64,000 nucleotides of DNA, taken from contig CM039502.1 in assembly GCA_022432975.1 (NCBI GenBank), forward strand, positions 5,446,375 through 5,510,374. The letters run 5' to 3'. The notes under the pieces are model-generated. The model saw only the letters and a list, made by a program, of their open reading frames with translations. It was not told the DNA's origin and ran no database searches. The DNA is from Begonia masoniana (taxonomy: Eukaryota > Streptophyta > Magnoliopsida > Cucurbitales > Begoniaceae). Each line of letters starts with the position of its first letter. Position 1 is the first letter of the stretch. The position numbers and the translations under genes were made by a program. Below, in pieces: positions 9,633-20,215 of the stretch.

Positions 9633-12600
9633 CTACGCGTAGTAGTTTAAGCTTGCTTTCTTCTTTGCCTGAACCTGAATAATTCCTTCGTTGAAGTCCT
9701 CATGGTTCACCTATTTCCATCATAACAGCCAATATTTTTCTTTTTAAGTTAACTCAGGAGCTCTGCCTCACTACCAGGCATTCAAATAATTCTAACCTTT
9801 AATTTTGAGATTCTAAGTAATTCAATAAGATATCAGAATAAGCGATCATTAGCTAATAATCTACATGAATTATCACTTTAGATGATAATTTTTTTTTTAA
9901 ATCTTCAATATCTCGGCCAAACCATTATTCGAAAAAAAAAAAAAGAATCGATTAGTTTTTGAGATCAATGGCCATTTCAATACGCATGAAAGCTTCCTTT
10001 AGAAAGTTAATCTCTGGTCAACTTATAGTAAGGAGAGAAAGAGAGTGGTACCTCCGTCGCATCCCGACGAAGAGCAAGCATTCCAGCTTCTACACAAACA
10101 GCTTTCAGTTGCGCACCATTAAAATCATCCGTAGATCGAGCAAGCTCTTCAAAATTGACCTCAGGGTGTACATTCATCTTCCTCGAGTGGATCTATAATA
10201 GCATTAAAATGTAAATCTCTTCGGAAAAAGGAAAATGAAGAGAGTCAAGTAAATCGCAGTAAAAAACCTGTAAAATTCTGGCTCTTGCTTCTTCTGTGGG
10301 ATGCGGAAACTCAATTTTACGATCTAATCTACCAGAACGCATCAAAGCAGGGTCCAGAATATCAGCTCGATTAGTTGCTGCTATAACCTGTAACAAGAGT
10401 AAATACAGTACATCTTGAAGTTCCCGTTCACTTTGATTGGAAATTATAAATTTCTCCTCGGCAGAAGAAAAATTTAAGATGCAATAATACTGATATATTA
10501 ATAACATTTCCAAGCCAAAGCGTATAGCAAATATAGATAGAATATGTCCTTTCTCGTAGCACATTAATAGTGAAAAATAAATTAAAACAAGAACTGACCT
10601 TTATGCGATCATCACTACTAAAGCCATCAAGCTGATTTAGCAACTCTAGCATTGTTCTCTGCACCTCCCTATCTCCACTTACTTCACTGCAATCAATTTA
10701 AAATTATACGAATAAGTATACAAACATGATAGAAAGTGAAAAGGTAGAACTCACTCCAAAAGCTACCTCAAAGAGTGAATAAATCCGCCTCATATTTATA
10801 CAAGACTATTTGTTTTGGTTCTGTCGATGTGAGACAACACCCCCACACGTCTAGCGTGATAGGTTTTTATTTCCTTCAAGTCTAGTGTGTTTAATCGGTC
10901 CTTACATCGTACAGATTTATCTCTGATACTATGATAAAAAGTGAGATGGTAGAACTCACTCCAAAAGCTAGGTCAATGAGTGAGGAAATCATCCTCATAT
11001 TTATACAGGACCATTTGTTTTGGTTCTGTCGATGTGGGACAGCACCCGCCCACACGTCTAGCATGATAGATTTTTCTTTCCTTCACGTCTAGTCTAGAGT
11101 GTTTAATCGATCCTCATATCGTACAGATTTAACTATAGTACCATGATAGAAAGTGAGAGAGTATAACTCATTCCAAAAACTAGTTCAAGGAGTGAGGGAA
11201 TCCTCTTCATATTTATACATAACCGTTTGTTTTGGTTCTGTCGATGTGAAATAACAACTACCCACACATCTACCGTGATAGGTTTTTCTTTCCTTCACGT
11301 CTAACGTGTTTAATTGATCCTCACATCGTACAGATTTAGCTCTAATACCATGATAGAAAGTGAAAGGGTATAACTCAGTTCAAAAACTACATCAAAGAGT
11401 GAGGGAATCCCCTTCATATTTATACAGGAACGTTTGTTTTGGATTTGTCAATGTGAGACAACAAAACCAAACGTAGATAAAGAGGTGGCATCTTTTAATA
11501 GCTTCAACAGTCCTGGAAAAAATATTAAATAAATAAACCGCCATACCTGTCAAAACGCTTTGTCCCTGTAGCATCAATTTCATCAATAAAAATGATGCAG
11601 GGAGATTTCTCTTTTGCAAGTTTGAAGGCATCACGAACAAGTTTTGCTCCATCTCCAATAAACAGCTGAATGTTCAAATTGAAATTCATGAATATGACAA
11701 ATAAAAATCTTAACGCTAGCAGATAGGTAGTGGTGGGCGAACCGAACTGAAACCGAAATGAGGCTTTCGGGTCGGTTTTATGCAAACACCTTTGCATTCG
11801 TGTCGGGTTGGGTATCCTTTTCCCGTTTGATTCGGGTTCAATTCGAAACCGAACCGACCCACAAAACCAACTTAACCCGAAAATCAGCCTTAAATCACTT
11901 TAATGGTTGAATCTTTATAAAGACAAAAAGTCCACTATTCGCCATCATTAGCCGCCCTTAAAGCTTACCCATTAATGTCTGTTTTCTGGTTTCCTTATAT
12001 GAAATGCTAGAATAGAAATCAATCTTTAAAGTTAAGGGAAATTATTGGACCCTTCGATTTTTTTATAGTATACTAGTGGACTTCATCTCTCTCTCTTCAT
12101 CTGCCATTTTTGAGCTAAAATGCTGTTTTTTGATAGCGGTTCTCTCTTGTTTTTCTTGAACTTTACTTCAGTTTATTCTCTGTTGGACTGGTCTCCTTCT
12201 ACCGATTGTTGTACCTGGGAAGGGGTAGCTTGCGATTCTGCCGTTAATGGGAGCAACAGAGTCACACATCAATTGCTTCCTTTTAGAGGTCTTTCTGGTA
12301 CAAAGTTTTTTGATGAACATAAAAAGGGAAACATTTTGGAAAACAGTTTTTCCCATCTAGTCGTTTGATTGATCTCTTTAGCTAATTAGGTTTTTCTTCA
12401 GGTTTGTGCCTTCTTGTACATAGCCTTCAAGGCAGATGGGTCAATAGGTTTTCTCAAGTATGGGTTAGGAACGGGACCTGAACCGACCCGAACCAAATTA
12501 CTCGGTTCCGTTCGGGTTGGTCTTGCAAGAAGTCGGTTCAGTTTTGGTCACAAACCTGAAACCGAAAACCAAACAGTTCGGTTCAGTTCGATCTGAAACC

Positions 12601-14988
12601 CGAACCGAACCGTGCTCAGGCCTACAAATATGACATGATGTAAATTTCACAAAAATTCAAGAATGATAAAACATTGTCAACATGAACGTAAAAGGAAAAA
12701 ACCAAGCAGTCTCGACATAAAAATAAAAATAACAAAAACATGAAAAAAGAAATAGAAACATTTTAAAACGAAAATAACACAAAATAAAATAGAATTTATT
12801 TATCTAATTGAAATGAAAAAAAAAAGATAAAAAAGAGCTAACAAAACCGTAACCAACAATAAAATACCTGGACCAACTGTGTTCCAGCTAGCTTTAGGAA
12901 AGTGGCATTTGTTTGTGCAGCACATGCGCGCGCCATTAAAGTTTTTCCTGTCCCAGGAGGTCCATACAATAGCACACCCTTGGGTGGACGAACTCCAAGT
13001 TTCTGAAACCGCTCCTTGTGCGTCATGGGTAAAACAATTGCCTCAACGAGTTCTTGGATCTGTCGTGTTCATGGAAAAGTATAGATACAAATTACCATTA
13101 AGAATCCAACAACCAAAAACCAACAACTGCTCTTACAAATGCTAAAAATAAGAAGCTTACCTGTTTCTCTAATCCTCCAATATCATTGTAGTCTTCCGTA
13201 GGTTTCTCATCAACTTCCATAGCCTTCACTCTTGAATCATGCTCGGATGGCAGTGTATCCAATATCAGATAACTATCTTTGTTCACGCCAACCAAATCAC
13301 CAGGTTTTAACTTGTCAGGGTCAACAAGACCCGCAACAGGTAGAAAGATTGTCTGCAGTCAAAATGAGATATATACTAAATTTTGTTTTCTAGTTGGGAA
13401 TGTGAAAGTGAGAAAGAGGAACAGAGAGTGAGAGAGTAAGCAAGATATATAGAGACAGAGAGAGAAGTTCTCACAAGGCTTATGCACTAACAACATTTGA
13501 AATGGTAAAGAGGAAAGTTCTGAACACACATTGTGGACAGTGGACCAAATTAAAATACATAAATCAGGAAAAAATTGCCAGATTTAGTAAAGCCTCATTC
13601 AGTTCTCTCAAAATTTAGCTAGTTAAGATTTTAGAATTGCACACATTCTACGTCAACAGTTCCCCTACGGATAATGGTCATCAAAGGAACAACAATTGCA
13701 CTGAAAAGGTTTGATTTCTTTCAAGCATAATTGATTTTATCTTTCAAAAATTATCCATTATTATTTTGTAATATACGATGATATTCAATCTACTAGAGGA
13801 ACAAAACATACACAATCTCATACAGACCAGAAAGATACTTTGATCATTTCTAAATTTTACAAGAATAATTCAAGAAGAGATGAAGTAGCACATGACGAGT
13901 AGATGTCTTCAACACAACACATTTTCCTTTCCTCTGTGAGTCAAGATCAATGTTTGCACAGTCCTCCTCAGCTTCATCTTCTGGATTCATTTCCAAAATC
14001 TTGATACACAAGAGTAATCATAGGCAGGGTTAGAAAACTGAAAAAAACTTAAACCAAATTACCTGGGTTTAAAAGCATAGCAAAACCCAGTACAAATTTT
14101 ACTAATGCCCTGGGAAGCTTACAGAATTAAAGGAATTATAGTGATACGTGATAAAAAAAAAAAAAAAAAAAAATCATTATCAATTAGTAACAGCTTCTAC
14201 TCAAGATTTGCTGAAGAAGTATAAAATAGATGGTCTCAATTGCTCGGATCTTAGGTATAGAATATATTACCAGCCCCATATTAATGTAGCAGTGACTAAG
14301 AAATCTAAAATATCAAACTAACATGATGAACATAATAAAATATATTGAATTAAAAGTCAGAAAAAAACCTCAACAATGTTTCCAACCAAGTATGGCAACT
14401 GTTTGTTAAGTTTAATCTTTTCCTGGTTCTCCTTTATCTTCTCTTTGTAAGAATCCAACTCCAAATTCAGTCTTTGCAGTACTTTCTTTCCAGCAAACAA
14501 AAATCATAAGCTCCCACAAACACAATACACGATATTTCTAATGTCTAAAGAGTAAAGAGTCTATTAGTACCCAAAGAACCATGTAGCCGACACAGTCTAA
14601 TGATTTATGGTTGACGCAAAAATGGTAAATCTAACTCACCTAAATTATAAAAACAACTAACTACACAAAGAAAGAATAAACAAAGAAAGTTTTTACTTCC
14701 AAAATAAAATAAAAGTCTACTAATTATGAACTAAACTGACAAGAAACACTAAGACGTAGGTCAATCAAATCCAAGAAAATCCACAATTCCTTCTTTAAGA
14801 GCAACCTCTATCACATTCTAATTCGTTAACTAACTAAACATAGAAGGAGAAGTGGGAACAAATGGGACCTTATGAATTCGAATCTCATTGTTCAACAAAA
14901 GCGAAGCTCCGATGATATCGTCAGTGGCCATTGAAGCCAACTGGTCGTCCTCGAAGTACGATGAAACATCAAACATAGAGGTCGCCAT
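9633..14988 (-). CDS. RPT5: 26S proteasome regulatory ATPase subunit RPT5 (6A)
   Basis: One of six AAA+ ATPases in the base of the 19S regulatory particle, which unfold ubiquitinated substrates and feed them into the 20S core in cytosol and nucleus. Ten coding exons give 424 aa, the same length as the Arabidopsis protein as I recall it: 14869-14988, 14369-14485, 13892-13999, 13161-13352, 12868-13059, 11547-11665, 10599-10686, 10268-10387, 10052-10192 and 9633-9710. All splice sites are GT-AG and all phases agree. Visible motifs: N-terminal coiled coil (exon 2), OB-domain segment (exons 3-4), Walker A GPPGTGKT (exon 5), Walker B with I-I-F-I-D-E-I-D (exon 6), arginine-finger region S-G-R-L-D-R-K (exon 8) and the C-terminal hydrophobic-Tyr-x motif (ends N-Y-Y-A) that opens the 20S gate. 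One oddity is Thr after D-E-I-D-A where Ile is usual. Introns 5 and 6 are swollen by transposons. Confidence 0.96.
10727..11463 (-). mobile_element. Tandem TRIM-like array, four 113-bp LTRs
   Basis: Within the RPT5 intron between exons 6 and 7, four related segments of exactly 113 bp lie at 10727-10839, 10932-11044, 11144-11256 and 11351-11463, separated by about 92-100 bp. Each begins TG on the plus strand and ends CA or a close equivalent. Next to each LTR on the minus strand the spacers read like TGGTATCAGAG (Met-tRNA primer site), and the other end of the spacer reads like GTGTGGGGG (polypurine tract). This is the layout of a terminal-repeat retrotransposon in miniature, repeated in tandem with shared LTRs. 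The flanks AAACA (10722-10726) and AAACC (11464-11468) look like a slightly decayed 5-bp target duplication. It has no coding capacity. Confidence 0.75.
11728..12624. mobile_element. hAT-like non-autonomous element carrying a gene fragment
   Basis: A candidate insertion in the RPT5 intron between exons 5 and 6. It starts TAGTGGTGGGC and ends GCTCAGGCCTA, with AACCGAACC/GGTTCGGTT-rich subterminal sequence at both ends, as in other hAT-like elements here. Flanking 8-mers CAGATAGG and CAAATATG match at 6 of 8 positions, compatible with an old 8-bp duplication. The interior holds a receptor-kinase fragment on the opposite strand to RPT5. The terminal repeats are imperfect, so the ends are provisional. 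Confidence 0.5.
12120..12368 (+). pseudogene. Captured fragment of an LRR receptor kinase N-terminus
   Basis: A short frame whose middle reads like the leucine-rich-repeat N-terminal cap of PSKR/PSY1R-type receptor kinases: a Trp, then T-D-C-C-x-W-x-G-V-x-C, then R-V-T-H and L-P-F-R-G-L-S-G-T. The resemblance ends after that, with no leucine-rich repeats or kinase. It sits inside the hAT-like element 11728-12624, antisense to RPT5, and would be removed with the intron. I read it as a transduplicated gene fragment. Confidence 0.55.
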
Positions 14989-15118
14989 TTGAATCAAATC
15001 GCTGAGCTTCCAAGATTAGAAAACGAATTTCTGCAACAAATTTACTTTCAGAAAATGAGAGAGCCAGAGGCGGGAGGGGACGGTTGCTTGCTCGAGAAGA
15101 AAATCTGTTCAGCACTAT

Positions 15119-15154
15119 TGGGCTTAAACTTTATGGGCTTCTTAAATATGGGCC
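15119..15154 (-). promoter_or_regulatory. Three TGGGCY motifs upstream of RPT5
   Basis: TGGGCT at 15119-15124, TGGGCT at 15134-15139 and TGGGCC at 15149-15154 lie 131-166 bp upstream of the RPT5 start codon, each 15 bp apart. TGGGCC/T (site II) motifs are common in promoters of plant housekeeping genes, and TGGGC-type motifs have been linked to coordinated proteasome-gene expression in Arabidopsis. The role here is inferred. Confidence 0.5.
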
Positions 15155-15341
15155 TAATCCATTTTTTCAAATGTAATAAATTTCCCGTGTCTCTTGAAAG
15201 GGAAATAAATTCAATCCAAATGATTTGTTAAACTATGTTTGAATTGCACGAACATTCATAATGATATTAGATTAATTTGATTTAAAATGTTTAAAGTTTG
15301 AGTTTAGAAATTGAATATTAACATAAATTTGAGCTGCTTTG

Positions 15342-15576
15342 TGTTAGTAATCAAACCATAACGAGATAAAGAAAAATAGAAAAACAACACCAGATTTACG
15401 TGGAAAATCCTTTCGGGAAAAAACCACGGGCAGATGAACAAATCTACTAAGAAGATCGGGGATATAACTGCAGGTTTTGCTGCTCTAATTTACAAGTATT
15501 TATAGAAATACACAACCTAATAAGATTATGGGCCCAACCCGGCCCAACTAGAATTCGGGTCACCCAAATTCCAACA
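15342..15576. mobile_element. Solo LTR of a Copia-type element
   Basis: A 235-bp segment beginning TGTTAG and ending CCAACA, flanked by CTTTG (15337-15341) and TTTTG (15577-15581), a 4-of-5 match. Its interior, including a GTGGAAAATCC...AAACCACGGGC stretch near 15400-15430, resembles LTRs common in dicot genomes. There is no internal region or partner LTR nearby, so it probably arose by recombination between LTRs. Confidence 0.6.
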
Positions 15577-15581
15577 TTTTG

Positions 15582-16540
15582 ATGGTCGATGATCAAATGT
15601 ATATAAATCCTGAACTAAAAGAAGTATTAAATGTTTTGATGAAAATACTTGAGTTATTGAATTAAATAATGATATCTATTATTGTTTGAGGATATATTCG
15701 ACCGTTCTTTCACCCAATCGACCTGAGAAATGACAGAATCATATGAAATACTCTCGAGAAATTATTAAATTAAGAGATCAACCTAACATTGTAGGGCGGT
15801 TGACCGAACAACTGACAGAATAAAGATTTAGACACGCAATGCTCTCTAGAAAGTGGGCGATCGGCCAAGCACTGGGAGTGATCGACCTATCTAAAGGTCA
15901 GGCAGAATAAAAAAATAGGAAATTAAATGATTTAAGTGTTGAGTTTTGAATCATATTGTTTGTAACTCCTCAATTTTCAAGTAATTTTTCATAAGATGTC
16001 ATAAAGATCATTTATGCCTTGCCTTCGGAAATACATCACCAAATTGTTGTTTCCTAACTTAGTCTTGATTAGTTATGACATTGAGAGTACGATTTTTTTA
16101 TGCACGAGACTCATGATTTGAATAATCAAGTAAATGTTGTTGTTTACTCATTTAATATCAGTGTGACATATCATTCTCTTATTTTGTTGAGTCAATATAA
16201 TATACTCACTTCAAATATTATGAGAGAACAAAGTTGGGTTTTCCATTAGATTTGACACCACTGCTTAGAATAATAAAATGATAGAGAATACTCATAATAG
16301 AACGTGCCTAGTGCCAACTGCCGAGTGGGAGAAAGAACAGCAGCAACTGCTATCCAGAGGGTCGAGCTTCGAAATGTTGTCGAGTGTCGAGGCCGAGGGA
16401 ACGAAAGCTTTGGCGACGGCGTTGCCTGTCGGGCCAGAGAGACGAGAGTTCAGAGTAGAGAGCGAAGAAATTTAGGGCTTAGAACTTATAAGAAAAACTG
16501 AAAGTCTGAATACAATTGATTTTAATTTTTATGGGTGAAG
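15582..16540. other. Intergenic, no gene recognised
   Basis: AT-rich spacer with repeat-like sequence. A stretch at about 16195-16258 resembles part of intron 2 of the eL18 genes (near 21140 and 24722). A 65-codon frame at 16278-16475 has no recognisable family. Confidence 0.4.
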
Positions 16541-16795
16541 GTAGACCGATTTTTTTTTTTTTTTTTTTAAAACTAGGGTTTGAAATTGGTTTTTCAGAAA
16601 ACCTTAATTGGTCGGTTCGGTTCGGTTACTCTCGGTTCTGAAGGATCCAAACCAATAACCAAACCAATAAATTCGGTTCCTACAAAATAGAACCGAATGT
16701 TGATTTTATTTGCTCAAAACCGACCTGATTTGGATCGATTTAACCTGTTCTGGTTCAGTTCATTGGTTCTGGTTCGGTTTTGCACACCCTTACTA
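16540..16795. mobile_element. hAT-like element end, degraded
   Basis: GGTTCGGTT-rich sequence ending in a hAT-like terminus (TTTTGCACACCCTTA near 16777-16792). The other end is not clear; it may lie before the T-run at about 16550. Confidence 0.35.
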
Positions 16796-17121
16796 GACAT
16801 CGCTTAACAGAGAAGATTACGTAATAAAAACATGATTTCTTTAACTAAACGTGTAATGACGACTCTCAATTGCTAATGGTTCTAAGTTTAACGAGTAATT
16901 TGATTAAAATAAAAATTTCAAGACTTGCTTGTTTTTCAACTGGAATCAGCTCCTTGCTTAGACTAAGCAAATTTTTGAACATATAATTGTCTATGACTGA
17001 ACTTTCAATGACTGCTTCAGTTGAAGTTTGATGGGAACACAGGTTTAAAACTTGGAATCTGTTTCCGTCCTCACATTCCTTAACTCAGTTCAGTGGGGCA
17101 TGCAATTGAAAATGTAGCTTT

Positions 17122-17590
17122 GCAAAATAAGGGTGGCCACGGTCCCTTTTGGTCCAGTTTTGGGATCGAACAGAAGAATAATCTAACAGTTACTCAGTTT
17201 TGGATTCGGATTTGGAATCGTGGGTATACCGAACATAATTGTGAGATGTGGATCGGTTCTGATTCAGTTTTGAAATTAACAATAAAAAAAATCAATTTTA
17301 TTAAAATATAGCAACTTAAGGGTGTTTTTGGGTCGTGATTGGGTCGAATCATGAGCTAATTTCTTGTTTGAGTCAGGTTTGAATCGGGTCTGAGTTGTAT
17401 CGGTCGTACATGATTCAATTTTGTTCTAACATTTTCTTACATTCAAAACCATGGATACTTGGAAGATGGTGGTTCTATATTACGATCTAATTAGTCACAG
17501 TCACCTAACCGTGGAAACCAAATTGAACCGGGCTGAACAAATCGTTCTAGTCCAAACTGCGGTTATAGTGCGAATTTTGCCGCCCCTTTG
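17122..17590. mobile_element. Second degraded hAT-like element
   Basis: It starts near AAGGGTGGCCACGG and ends near TTTTGCCGCCCCTTT, so the two ends are rough inverted repeats. The interior is rich in GGTTC/GGTCC-type words, as in the other hAT-like repeats here. No clear target duplication. Confidence 0.35.
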
Positions 17591-17837
17591 CTTTTTTATC
17601 TCTTGAACTTATAAATGAGTTAGGATAGAAATTATGTATATTTTAGCCATTTGTGTGTTTACCAAATTGGAATAAGATCAAAAAAAGTTTTGCGTGGTTT
17701 ATTGATTTTCGAACAACTTTTTCAACATCTTAACGCCTAAAACACTCGTCGGATTTGTTTTCCAATGGTAACCAAATCTTACATAGTAAAAAAAAAAAAA
17801 AGAAACTAAAAATCGTAATCCATCCTGAGGCATGATA

Positions 17838-19606
17838 TTATAAGCAGGACGGAGGGCTTTGATGGCCTAAAGAGAAGCCATTGACGTAAGAGCAAGAAGA
17901 ACTCACTTTCCCTCCTTTCCCTTGCCTTCTCAAATTTATGTTCTCCATCACTATGTTTTTGCATGGATGGCTTTTGCTACATCTAAGCCTCACGGCCACT
18001 TTCGAACTCGAGCTTCCCCATATGTTTTTGTATTTTACGTTTGCTATTTGGACATGTGAAGAAGTCTGCGATCGAATACACGCACTGGTATTATTAACAA
18101 GTAATGATGTAATGAATTTAAGTAATCGATCGAATACGTACCACTAAATTGCAAGGAGAGTGAGGGCAATATTCTTGATCGATTATGATTGGATTCCCGA
18201 CGTTATGCATGTAGATATCCTCATACGTAAAATTCGAAGCCTTCAAACTCATGGGCGATGCCCATGTTTTGATCCTCACACCATCACTTGTGCCATTAAA
18301 CGTGCAATTTCTCACTTTAACACCCATTACGTCGTCTTCGTCCTTGTATTTTCCGAGGCTTCCTATACTTATTCCGTGTCCTGGCCCGCATACTACGTCA
18401 TAAATACGGACTTTTCGACTCCCCGAGATGATTGATATGCAGTCGTCGCCCGTCCCGATCACCGTGTGAGATATTCTTATCCGATTCGAGCTTCCAATTT
18501 TTATTCCATCTGTGTTAGGGCTATTTGCTGGGGCCGAAATTCGAATGTGGGTAAAATTCATCTTGTTGCACCCGTATACCATGAAATGATTGTTTTTGCT
18601 GTCTATCGATCGTATATGGTGAACCCGTGAATTCGAGACGAAATCAAATCTCATCGCCTGAAGAATTTACCACAACATAATTCCCCATTCATGTTAGAAA
18701 TAATGATCACCTCAGCTTGATATATCACATAACACTAAAAGATGTGACCAAAAATCCGTAAATTAGAACGAACTATAAGTAATCGAATAATAATAAACTT
18801 ACCGTTGGAAGAGGCGGGCAATTAGGGTTTTTCTTGCACTCATTCCTCGGCCAAGCGATTGCTCCTTGTCCATCTAACGTGCCGCCGCCGCTGACAGTCA
18901 ATTTATCGACGTACCGGAAATTGATCCACGTGTCAGTGAAGAGAGTGGAAAGATCAGTAGGAGCCAACAAATGACCTTTTATAACAAAGGATATTGAGCC
19001 TTCACAAGGACCTAAGAATTTCACTGACTCTAACTTGTATTTCCCTCTCGGAATCAAAACTCTAGCTCGTCCCCTCCATTCACATGCATCATCCCAAGCT
19101 TTCAGGAATGCCTGCAGATAAACTTACATCATCTTCATAAATTCTGCAAATCTGATTCAAATTCACATTTTCAAGAACACATGTTAAAAATTAATAATAC
19201 TTAAGTTATAAACTTAAATGAATATATAATTGTTGAACTTTCTGATAAAACAATACAGAGAAATATACACTTTATGTCAATATATATGCATGCTTGCTTA
19301 CAAACAAAGAATGAAGAACAACTCTTTGTATTCGATAACTCGTGTTTCGACGAAACGAGATCAAATTTACTCAAAAAATGGCCAATTTTTATATAACAAT
19401 TGTACCATATTTTTAGGTACAATGCCGACATTGATGAATCAAATTTATAGATTTCTGACCTTACTATTATCTGTTTTCCCATCTGCGATGCCTCCATATT
19501 TTAAGACGTTAAAAATTTTGAGCTTGGCTTCTATTTCTCTCGTATAAACTACGAAGAACATTACTGTCCAGAAAACCTTCAAAAAACCAAGTTTGAACAC
19601 TGTCAT
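17838..19606 (-). CDS. Polygalacturonase (GH28), probable pollen-type exo-polygalacturonase
   Basis: A secreted pectinase that hydrolyses the alpha-1,4-galacturonan backbone of pectin in the cell wall. Four exons, all joined in phase 0, give 399 aa: 19460-19606, 18803-19111, 18142-18657 and 17838-18065. The first ~25 residues form a hydrophobic signal peptide. The exon 3 product carries all four GH28 signatures: N-T-D-G, G-D-D-C-I-S-I, G-H-G-I-S-I-G and R-I-K-T-W. The exon 4 product closes the beta-helix with the usual cysteines (L-R-C-S-K, H-P-C-K-N, S-S-C-S, P-P-S-C-L). The length is normal for the family. Resemblance to pollen exo-polygalacturonases is by eye, and exo versus endo action is not certain. 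No disabling lesion is seen. Confidence 0.93.
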
Positions 19607-20030
19607 TTTCTTCTTCTTCTTGACCTTCCTCTATGACTACTGGGTTTCTCTGATTACGTGATTTTTTCCTATAAATTGAAAATCTTTGCTTCCATTATGC
19701 AATTAAATTCTTTTGCTATGTTTTTCTTGCTTGATTTGTGGTGAAAATAATATTTTTTGAAATCTGATCGATCAAAAAATTAGAATCTGAGTCTTTATCC
19801 TACAAGGAAATATAACAAATTAGTGAGATTTTACTAACCGAGATTGATGTAGTTAAAGCTTAATTGATCAATTAATCAACGTAAATTCGTATGAACTTAT
19901 ATATTAGTATTTATTTATTTAATAATATAATTATAAATTTCTTTAAAAATGTTTACATAAAATAAGGAAAAAATCATTCTAATTAACAAATAAGTACGGA
20001 AATTGATAACTTTAGAATCGAATATTTATG
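19607..20030. other. Intergenic spacer between polygalacturonase and eL18
   Basis: AT-rich, and it contains the divergent promoters of the polygalacturonase (minus) and first eL18 gene (plus). No gene recognised. Confidence 0.5.
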
Positions 20031-20039
20031 GAATTCTCG

Positions 20040-20150
20040 GCCGAGCATTAGCTTGGGCTGTCCGAGTGTGGGCAGCTGGGTCAAGCCCGAAGCCCGGCTT
20101 AGGCTAATGCCCTGGTCGGCCATATATATTTCTACTTAAACCTAACAATG
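20040..20150 (+). promoter_or_regulatory. Core promoter of eL18 copy A
   Basis: Contains a TGGGCT site II-like motif (20054-20059), a TATA-like CATATATATT (20121-20130) and a telo-box-like AAACCTAA downstream. The block is conserved upstream of copy B (about 23630-23740), so the promoter was duplicated with the gene. Confidence 0.55.
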
Positions 20151-20215
20151 TTTTCCGCCTTGTCCCTCCTGCAGTTCGCGGCCGCGAAGTTACACCTTGA
20201 AAATCTCAAGCTTCG

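Noticed and set aside
18142..18142. First impression that the polygalacturonase lacked its 3' end
   Set aside because: Exon 4 at 17838-18065 was then found on the minus strand, in phase, with the expected cysteines and a stop.
17938..18147. Plus-strand 69-residue frame with a hydrophobic start
   Set aside because: It is antisense to polygalacturonase exon 4, which fits its family and phase far better.
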